In this document: positions 57,437 to 64,000 of the stretch, piece after piece
How the letters are laid out: each line of letters opens with the position of its first letter
Numbering within the stretch: position 1 is the first letter of the stretch
DNA from: Oceanobacter sp. 1_MG-2023
GTDB taxonomy: Bacteria; Pseudomonadota; Gammaproteobacteria; Pseudomonadales; Oceanobacteraceae
NCBI RefSeq assembly: GCF_030689025.1
Contig: NZ_JAUYWA010000015.1
Span: 1 to 64,000 of the forward strand
DNA length: 64,000 nucleotides
Direction of reading: 5' to 3'
Made by a program: the position numbers and the translations under genes
Notes under the pieces: generated by a model
Database searches by the model: none
What the model saw: the letters and a program-made list of their open reading frames with translations, nothing else
Told to the model about the DNA's origin: nothing

Positions 57437-57777
57437 TCAAGCCTTTTATCATAAAATGTCAGCTTTTGTATGAGTGCTTTTACATTCAACAGTTGACACT
57501 AAAGGTTTTATATTCACCGTATCAATACGGAATAAATTAAGGACATTAAAACACTCCTCCAGAAACAAAACCGGCCAACTTAATAATAAACAACGATTAC
57601 TTACAAATATCTGACAAATAGCATAACGCGCATCCAACCCCTGCCACACGATGGATGCAATCGTATGACACTCATAAAAGTTATGAAGAAACGTACAACA
57701 AAAACAGTAACGGCTGCTACTGCAGACACGCAGCAACAGCCGCCTGATGGTTATAACGACCCGGTAGCTACACGTAA
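57437..57777. other. AT-rich spacer between yihY and the YHYH gene
   Basis: No gene is seen in these 341 bases; a 95-codon minus-strand frame is Cys- and Ser-rich and unlike a real protein. The right end contains the likely yihY terminator. The AT-rich left half probably holds the promoter of the YHYH gene. Confidence 0.5.
57700..57742 (-). terminator. Probable terminator of yihY
   Basis: CGGCTG (57711-57716) pairs with CAGCCG (57737-57742), and an inner CTGC/GCAG stem follows after small internal loops. Five T residues lie six bases beyond the stem on the minus strand (57700-57704). The structure starts 36 bases after the yihY stop. Confidence 0.6.
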
Positions 57778-59019
57778 CTACAACCGAAAACCCCCGTCGT
57801 TATCCAGCAACTGATCCAGTGATACCGAGAGGCTACTAGCCACATCCTGTTGCCAGTGCGCCAGCCAGTCATGCAATGACGCATCACCAGGCTGGGAGTC
57901 GTCCCTTACCACCTGCTCTGCCGCGTGCAACTGATCCAGAGACAGATCGGCAAAAAAATGCTCAAGCGTCAGCTGGCGCATATCAGGCAGCCAGATCCAG
58001 CTGTCATCCTGACTCTGGGTTACCCAGCCCGCCAACTGAAAACGCTTCAGCAGCGCCGACAATTCCGCGGCCGGAATCCTGCGCAAACGGCGGCGCAATT
58101 CGTTTTCAGTCATGCCTTTTCCCCCTTGTTGTCCCTGATACAGGGTCGCCGCCAGCGCCAGCCGTTGCCGTAATGGGTCTTGCGATGAAAGCGACTCCGG
58201 ATGACTGAGCGCATACGTCAGCTCCGCCCCAAACAGCAGCAACATCCAACTGAGATACGTCCACAGCAGAAACAGCGGCACCGCTGCAAACGCCCCATAA
58301 ATCAGTTGATAAGACGGGAACATGCCAACGATTTTGGCAAACAGGAACTTGCCGGTTTCAAACACCGTCGCCACCACCAGGGCAGCAATCACCGCATCTC
58401 TGGGAGGCACCTTGCAGTTGGGCACCATCATATACACAAAGGTAATCGCCGCCACCGTCATCGACCAGGGCACCAGCCGGGCAAACGAAGGCACCGACGC
58501 CGTCACCTCTGTTACGCCCTCTGGCAACACACTGAGCGAGGCCAGCAAGGAACTGACTGCCTGAGCGGCACCAAACAGCAATGGCCCGAGGCTTAAGACT
58601 GTCCAGTAACGAAAAAAGCGCTGTAAGGTCGAGCGCGACACATCGACCTGCCAGATTTTATTAAACTGCTGCTCAATGGTTTGCATCAGCATCAAGGCGG
58701 TAAAAAACAGAAACACCACCCCGATCCAGGTCAACTCTCTGGCTTGCTCACTAAAACGCACCAGATAATCCGACACCAGGTCGCTACCTTCGGGCATAAC
58801 ATAGGCCAGCAGGTTAGTGTGTGCTTGCGTACCCAACGCCTGCAGTGAAGGAATCGCGCTGAGGATGGCGTAGGTCACAGTAATCACCGGCACCAGCGCA
58901 AACAGCGTGGTATAGGTCAGGGCAGCGGCATCGCGCCGACGCTCCATCGACTCGAACCGTTTAAGGGTTTGCCAGATCAGTCGCAGTACCCGGCGACCAC
59001 GGCGGAAAGCGGTGAGCAT
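57778..59019 (-). CDS. yihY: YihY/UPF0761 family inner-membrane protein
   Basis: The 413-residue protein has the UPF0761 membrane domain (about 35-260, six helices; RRDAAALTYTTLFALVPVITV, FFTALMLMQTIEQQFNKIW, and the YQLIYGAFAAVPLFLLWTYL loop) followed by a C-terminal cytoplasmic winged-helix-like extension of about 140 residues, found in gammaproteobacterial members. The old name ribonuclease BN is an error for this family. AAGGA precedes the ATG. It is divergent from arsC, the same arrangement as in Pseudomonas (PA0951-PA0950). Confidence 0.93.
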   Translation of the reverse strand: MLTAFRRGRRVLRLIWQTLKRFESMERRRDAAALTYTTLFALVPVITVTYAILSAIPSLQALGTQAHTNLLAYVMPEGSDLVSDYLVRFSEQARELTWIGVVFLFFTALMLMQTIEQQFNKIWQVDVSRSTLQRFFRYWTVLSLGPLLFGAAQAVSSLLASLSVLPEGVTEVTASVPSFARLVPWSMTVAAITFVYMMVPNCKVPPRDAVIAALVVATVFETGKFLFAKIVGMFPSYQLIYGAFAAVPLFLLWTYLSWMLLLFGAELTYALSHPESLSSQDPLRQRLALAATLYQGQQGGKGMTENELRRRLRRIPAAELSALLKRFQLAGWVTQSQDDSWIWLPDMRQLTLEHFFADLSLDQLHAAEQVVRDDSQPGDASLHDWLAHWQQDVASSLSVSLDQLLDNDGGFRL

Positions 59020-59078
59020 CTAAAGCTTCCTTGTTACAATCACTACCAATTGGTTGACTATTTAAGAGTGTACACAGC

Positions 59079-60043
<965 letters not shown>

Positions 60044-60044
60044 T

Positions 60045-60455
60045 ATGAATGCATTAGCCGACACAGCCAGTCCTTTTGTGGCCAAAGCCAGGCTGGCCTA
60101 CCGCTGCCTGATTGGCAGTTATATTGCCCTGTTGCTGGTATTACTGGTTTCGACTCTCAGCAATCCGCCCGCGGCGGCTGAGCCAGGCCTTTCCATGTGG
60201 TTAACCGGGTTCGGTATTGCAGTGTTCAAATCATTGCCACTGATGCTGTTCATACCCGGCCTGATCGCTCGCTCACACAAATCAGCCGCCTGGCTGGCCT
60301 ATATGATTCTGTTATATTTTGTGGTGTCTATTCTGTTTCTGTTCACCCCCGGCAGCGGTACCTGGGGCTGGCTGATGGTATTTGCCTGTTTGGCGATTTT
60401 TATCAGTGCCATTCTGTTTACCCGCTGGCAGAAGCGGGTCGAAGCAGGCTTGTAA
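60045..60455 (+). CDS. DUF2069 domain membrane protein
   Basis: ATG at 60045 is chosen because AGGAG lies six bases upstream; the frame is open to 60027 inside wrbA. The 136-residue protein has four membrane helices (LIGSYIALLLVLLVSTL, GFGIAVFKSLPLMLFIPGLI, WLAYMILLYFVVSILFLFTP, WGWLMVFACLAIFISAILF) and the conserved KSLPLMLF and FTPG. The family function is unknown. It ends the arsC-wrbA-DUF2069 operon. In Pseudomonas the next gene is hda, but here hda is about 55 kb away. Confidence 0.9.
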   Translation: MNALADTASPFVAKARLAYRCLIGSYIALLLVLLVSTLSNPPAAAEPGLSMWLTGFGIAVFKSLPLMLFIPGLIARSHKSAAWLAYMILLYFVVSILFLFTPGSGTWGWLMVFACLAIFISAILFTRWQKRVEAGL

Positions 60456-60531
60456 AGGGCTGGCCTGTCAGAAAAACCGTCCTACAGAAGTGCGGGCCGC
60501 CGTGCCCGCCAGCCCGACCCAGCGAGTACTC

Positions 60532-60574
60532 AGCCCGCTTGACACTGCCTCACTCAAACGCAACCGGGCTTTTT
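60532..60574 (+). terminator. Weak terminator candidate after the DUF2069 gene
   Basis: AGCCCG (60532-60537) can pair with CGGGCT (60565-60570), followed by four more T residues. The loop is 27 bases, which makes it a poor terminator, but it is the only hairpin with a T-run in this spacer. Confidence 0.35.
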
Positions 60575-60626
60575 AAACCTTGATGCGTTTGATGCGTAAG
60601 CAGAAATATTGAGGATCAATACGGTG

Positions 60627-61832
60627 TTACAACCCCTGATACGGACGTGCATAGACTTTTTTACCCTCAGAACGCCTGTCCAGGCGCACTAACCCAAACA
60701 AAAACACAACACCTATAATCATGACGCCTGCCGACAAGTACAATCCGGGGTTATAACTTCCCAATGCCTCGGCAAGATAACCAGTAAACACAGGGGCGAT
60801 AATTTGAGCTGCCCCATAGGCCAGTGTCATCACCCCCATAAATCGGGCAGGATTACTGGGGAAAAACTTGCCTGCCATTGTCAGCACCAGACTGACACAG
60901 GCAATAAATGTCCCGCCAAACAGCAACGCACTGAACAAGACCACAGGCAAGGTATCATTAATGGCAGGGAGAATAATGCCAACCACTTGCAGCAGATAAG
61001 CCACCAACAAGACATACAGGTAACCAATTTTTCTCGCGACTCTGTCCCAGAGCAGCGTTGCTGGCATGGCAGCCAATCCAATCAGTAAAAACGTATGGGT
61101 TCCCTGCCCCTCCAGTCCTTGTGTTCTCTCGACAATATCCACAATAAAAGTTGAACTGACCGCATAACCATAACCGGCACAAAAATAGGCAAGCATCATC
61201 AGGGTAGTAAACATCCGGCCTGGCGGATTATCTTTGGGCGGTGTGACCTCTGCTCCACCCACAAAAGGATGAGGAATCCACAACCAGGCAGGCACAGCAA
61301 CCAGCGCAGCCATTACGGCCAGAGCCAACCACTGTTGTTGCCAGTTAGCCGACAGATTCAGCATCACTTCAACCAACACAGAGGTGGCAATAATACTGAT
61401 ACCAACCCCGGCAAAATGAATGCCTAACTCAGCACGATACTGATTTTTAACCAGCCACTTTAAAATCAAACCAGAGGCAATAATAAGGCCCCCGGAAGCG
61501 CAAACCCCGGCGATAAACCGCAAGACTGCCCAAACCATCATATCGGTTGTCATCACCATCGCTGCGGAAGTGACAACGCTTAATACCAGGTAAGCCCGGT
61601 GCAAATTGTATTTGTCGTTGAGGTTATGCAACCTGGAAGCAAGCAGCACACCAGCCATGTACCCCATAAAATTAGTGGTCGCCAGCCAGCCGCCAGCCAA
61701 CTCGGTAAGACCTGCGCCATCCTGCATGATAGGCAAAAGCAGGCTGTAGGAAAAACGCGCCACACCAACCGTCACAATCAAGCTGCAGATCCCGGCCAAA
61801 TAGACACGTACTCGAGTCAGCGCCATCAGCAT
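60627..61832 (-). CDS. YbfB/YjiJ family MFS transporter
   Basis: A 12-helix transporter of 401 residues. ATG at 61832 has AGGTGG five to eight bases upstream and gives a normal N terminus (MLMALTRVRVYLAGICSLIV); the frame extends 11 codons more. The VGVARFSYSLLLPIMQ segment and GYMAGVLLASR are typical of YbfB/YjiJ proteins. The substrate is unknown. It is divergent from a LysR-type regulator with about 100 bases between them, so it is the probable target of that regulator. Confidence 0.88.
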   Translation of the reverse strand: MLMALTRVRVYLAGICSLIVTVGVARFSYSLLLPIMQDGAGLTELAGGWLATTNFMGYMAGVLLASRLHNLNDKYNLHRAYLVLSVVTSAAMVMTTDMMVWAVLRFIAGVCASGGLIIASGLILKWLVKNQYRAELGIHFAGVGISIIATSVLVEVMLNLSANWQQQWLALAVMAALVAVPAWLWIPHPFVGGAEVTPPKDNPPGRMFTTLMMLAYFCAGYGYAVSSTFIVDIVERTQGLEGQGTHTFLLIGLAAMPATLLWDRVARKIGYLYVLLVAYLLQVVGIILPAINDTLPVVLFSALLFGGTFIACVSLVLTMAGKFFPSNPARFMGVMTLAYGAAQIIAPVFTGYLAEALGSYNPGLYLSAGVMIIGVVFLFGLVRLDRRSEGKKVYARPYQGL

Positions 61833-61879
61833 ACCAGCCACCTTGTTATTAGAAATTGTTAACAAAGGCTACTTCGAGC

Positions 61880-61906
61880 TGATAATCTTAAAAATTGAAT
61901 TATTCA
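61880..61906. promoter_or_regulatory. Candidate LysR-type operator in the divergent spacer
   Basis: TGATAAT (61880-61886) and ATTATTCA (61899-61906) form an imperfect inverted repeat with a 12-base AT-rich centre, in the 103-base spacer between the transporter and the regulator. LysR proteins usually bind T-N11-A palindromes in such spacers. Confidence 0.5.
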
Positions 61907-61935
61907 GAACAGATACTTCAATATTAGAGAACTGT

Positions 61936-62826
61936 ATGGAAATCCTGGCACTCAAGACCTTTAAAACGGTGGTGGATGAAGGCGGCATTAAAGGCGCAGC
62001 AGATAAACTCCATACCGTGCAATCGAACATCACCAACCGTATTAAAAAATTGGAAAACGAGCTGGATACCAGGCTATTCACCTTGGCAGGCAGAAAACTG
62101 CAGCTGACACCAAGCGGACAACAGCTCTGCCAGTATGCCGATGAGATCTTGCAGCTGGAGTACCAGGCCAAGTCCGCTATTTTGCGTGACCAAGGCAGTT
62201 ATGAACTAAGAATCGGTATGCCAGAAACCTTTGCGGCGGTTCATATGCCGCTGGCACTCAAGCAACTCAAACAAGATCACTCCAATATTCAGGCAAAGAT
62301 TTTTACAGACACCAGCGACCGGCTCGTACAGGCCGTCTTGAACAACAAGGTAGACTGCGCCGCCATCGGCAATGCCCCCCAGCATGACAAGCTGGTAGTG
62401 ATTCCGATCGTGAAAGAAGAATTGGTCAAGGTAACACCCAAAGAGAGTGATCATGACCCGGTACTCATGGTCCGAGACGAAGGCTGTGGCTACAGAAACC
62501 ATGCCCTGCTATGGCAGCAACTGGCAGGGCAAGGCAGTGATGAACTGATGATCATGAGCAGTGCCGATGGCGTGCTGGGCTGTATTTCCGCAGGCCTGGG
62601 TTACACCATTATTGGCAAAAACATGGTAGTTGGCAGTCGGTATGAAAAATCCCTCACCATGACGCCGGTCACCCATGGCCCCAAGCATGTGCAGCTATCC
62701 ATTGTTTATCGCAAAGGCAGCCCGTTAGAAACCGGAACATTAACCCTGGCGAATATTTTCACACGCAAGTCAATGACCAGCAGGAGATCAACCCTCAATA
62801 AGCACGTCAAATCCACCATGGATTAA
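61936..62826 (+). CDS. LysR-family transcriptional regulator
   Basis: The 296-residue protein starts at ATG 61936 (MEILALKTFKTVVDEGGIKG); the open frame continues upstream without similarity. The winged helix-turn-helix occupies residues 1-60 (AADKLHTVQSNITNRIKKLE, then ELDTRLFTLAGRKLQLTPSG). The rest is the two-lobed effector domain (LRIGMPETFAAVHMPLALKQ to GCISAGLGYTIIGKNM). It likely controls the divergent YbfB-type transporter; the effector is unknown. The 3' end overlaps the convergent DUF1428 gene by 39 bases. Confidence 0.92.
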   Translation: MEILALKTFKTVVDEGGIKGAADKLHTVQSNITNRIKKLENELDTRLFTLAGRKLQLTPSGQQLCQYADEILQLEYQAKSAILRDQGSYELRIGMPETFAAVHMPLALKQLKQDHSNIQAKIFTDTSDRLVQAVLNNKVDCAAIGNAPQHDKLVVIPIVKEELVKVTPKESDHDPVLMVRDEGCGYRNHALLWQQLAGQGSDELMIMSSADGVLGCISAGLGYTIIGKNMVVGSRYEKSLTMTPVTHGPKHVQLSIVYRKGSPLETGTLTLANIFTRKSMTSRRSTLNKHVKSTMD

Positions 62827-63141
62827 ACGTTTGCCATCAAAGGGCATCGGGTTATTTTCTGGATTCATTCTGGGGTCTGCCATAATGGCTGCCCATCCTG
62901 CATCCCTGACTTCCTTCGATGGCCACACAACCGTAGAAAAAACGACCGTTTCGTTTTCCTTACACTTCACAGCCATCGGGAACGAAGTCACTTCGCCATC
63001 AGGCAGCTCATCACCCCACGCTTCCCTGATCGATAAGGCACCGTGATCCTTGAATATCACCGCTGAAAATTCAGCATGCGCTATGTATTTTTCTTTATTC
63101 TCCGTCGGAACGGCAGCGACAAATCCATCGATATAAGACAT
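62788..63141 (-). CDS. DUF1428 family protein (YbaA-like)
   Basis: A 117-residue protein with the DUF1428 pattern: MSYIDGFVAAVPTENKEKYI, LSIREAWGDELPDGEVTSFP, ENETVVFSTVVWPSKEVRD, then DPRMNPENNPMPFDGKRLIH and GGFDVLIEG. It is a dimeric alpha/beta barrel fold protein of unknown role, found widely in proteobacteria. AGGA precedes the ATG by seven bases. Its last 13 codons are antisense to the end of the LysR gene, so their transcripts overlap. Confidence 0.93.
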   Translation of the reverse strand: MSYIDGFVAAVPTENKEKYIAHAEFSAVIFKDHGALSIREAWGDELPDGEVTSFPMAVKCKENETVVFSTVVWPSKEVRDAGWAAIMADPRMNPENNPMPFDGKRLIHGGFDVLIEG

Positions 63142-63523
63142 ATACTTTTCCTGTATTGCACGTTATTCATAAGAGTTTATATAACGAACGGATGGAAAAA
63201 CCCTGTTCCAGCATCTGATTTTTCCTTCACTGTCGGCCTTGCGCGGGTTTGTTACACCTGCTGTTTATTCCTGTTTCTGTCCATTCAACTGATTGTATCG
63301 TGCCAGTTTTTATACCCGAGATACAGGCAGAATAAACAGGATTTATATAGCCGCTACCTATTAAAAACAAAGGCCATTAGATATAGAGACTATTAGAGAT
63401 AAAGGCTCTTAAAGAGAGGGCTGCTGTGAAGCATATAGAGGAGATAACCCCGATAGTATCAGTCAGGGTTATCTTATTCGTCATCAAAACCGGTATGCGT
63501 TACCAGTTTATCGATCCCAAGTC
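63142..63523. other. AT-rich spacer without genes
   Basis: No believable gene is seen in these 382 bases. The plus-strand frame crossing into it is Phe- and Arg-rich and unlike any protein family. Between 63375 and 63425 the sequence contains short imperfect repeats (ATTAGATATAGAGACT beside ATTAGAGATAAAGGCT). The left end holds the DUF1428 promoter. Confidence 0.5.
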
Positions 63524-63766
63524 TCAGTCGTCAGACGAATCATCATCCCATACGCCATCGGTATCGTCGTCAGCAATTTCCGTCATAATCGCCGCACCAC
63601 ACTTGGCACACTTGCCTTCGACCACGATCACGCCATCTATTTCATATTCTTGCGGCTCAACCATACCGAGGTCGGCGGCCATACACTCATTGCACCAGGT
63701 CTGGCTCAGGAAAGCATCCTGATCGTCTTTTTCACGGGCAAAAAAATCGCGTTCGATGCGTTCCAT
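63524..63766 (-). CDS. Small acidic zinc-ribbon-like protein
   Basis: ATG at 63766 (MERIERDFFAREKDDQDAFL) follows AGAGAG by six bases and is the likely start; the frame goes on 58 codons further without support. The 80-residue product has two CxxC pairs (TWCNECMAAD and GKCAKCGAAI) about 27 residues apart, a spacing that fits one zinc ribbon, and a very acidic end (DDDTDGVWDDDSSDD). No signal peptide. Similar small Cys-pair proteins occur in Pseudomonas and relatives, but I do not know a function. Confidence 0.75.
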   Translation of the reverse strand: MERIERDFFAREKDDQDAFLSQTWCNECMAADLGMVEPQEYEIDGVIVVEGKCAKCGAAIMTEIADDDTDGVWDDDSSDD

Positions 63767-64000
63767 TTGTTTCTCTCTCAGATCAATCGGGCCAATGCCC
63801 GCCAATACGGTGTTGTATCGGCATTCAGCGGGCATTGTAGGGGAATTCTGCGGGAAATGAAGCGTGATTGATTGCCAAAGAGCGGCATTGGGGTACAAGG
63901 CTTGCGGCGACCGGAACAGAGACAACCGCAAAACCGGCAACAGCTATCCACACGTCAGTGAACCCTCGTTGATCCGCTTCTCTATTGGCCGCACTCGCCC
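63767..64000. other. Right-edge segment
   Basis: I see no supported gene in the last 234 bases. The leftmost part is the leader of the zinc-ribbon-like gene. The rest may be the spacer before a gene that lies outside the window. Confidence 0.4.

Noticed and set aside
63076-63396. A 106-codon plus-strand frame with hydrophobic stretches.
   Set aside because: It overlaps the start of the DUF1428 gene, lacks a ribosome binding site and has AT-driven Phe/Tyr/Arg composition.

Overview
This window is chromosomal DNA of a gammaproteobacterium. The organism is probably a marine member of the Oceanospirillales/Pseudomonadales close to, but not within, Pseudomonas. The evidence is gene content and order: gyrA-serC-pheA-hisC-tyrA/aroA fusion-cmk-rpsA-ihfB, mtaD-ubiG-mupP-yciK, and purM-purN next to a DUF2066 gene and hda all match Pseudomonas-type arrangements as I remember them. 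A polyhydroxyalkanoate (PHA) synthase with its phasin points to a carbon-storing heterotroph. Almost all of the window is ordinary housekeeping DNA.

Layout. Bases 1-780 hold two small, AT-richer genes (one a ribbon-helix-helix protein cut by the window edge) that abut the 3' end of tRNA-Val and look like the end of an integrated element. Bases 1006-10155 carry uvrB, an aspartate-type aminotransferase, hda, a DUF2066 gene, purM-purN, a DUF3108 gene, dcd and tRNA-Asn. Bases 10436-24314 are one long minus-strand block read gyrA, serC, pheA, hisC, tyrA-aroA, cmk, rpsA, ihfB, lapA, lapB, pyrF, covering serine and aromatic amino acid synthesis, nucleotide supply, translation and envelope control. 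Bases 24785-28354 are a plus-strand operon (mtaD, ubiG, mupP, yciK), followed by a diguanylate cyclase. Bases 29601-36372 read leftwards: rnm, yciO, two adjacent trpS paralogues, scpA, scpB, rluB. Bases 36411-40891 read rightwards: yciB, yciI, an SH3 protein, a periplasmic cyclophilin and mnmC.

An accessory stretch follows. It holds a higBA toxin-antitoxin pair, three small minus-strand genes and an SMR transporter. Then come the PHA genes (a DUF6489-like gene, phaP, phaC), an HcaT-like transporter, aroC, prmB, a patatin-like esterase, a DUF4892 gene, a DUF885 lipoprotein whose metal-site motif is eroded, a TrmH-type methyltransferase and a DUF3422 gene. Two secreted proteins follow, one a YHYH lipoprotein. 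The right end has yihY, arsC-wrbA-DUF2069, a divergent MFS/LysR pair, a DUF1428 gene and a small zinc-ribbon-like protein.

Regulatory sequence that can be read directly includes the following. Four -10 elements (tRNA-Val, tRNA-Asn, gyrA and canonical trpS) are followed by GCGC discriminators. A perfect palindrome covers the higBA promoter. Intrinsic terminators follow tRNA-Val, rpsA, phaP and phaC. I saw no rRNA, CRISPR array, intact insertion sequence, recognisable riboswitch or defence island. The items most worth a second look are the paired trpS genes (one with a four-cysteine Fe-S-type motif), the DUF885 probable pseudoenzyme, the compact higBA control region and the tRNA-Val element boundary.
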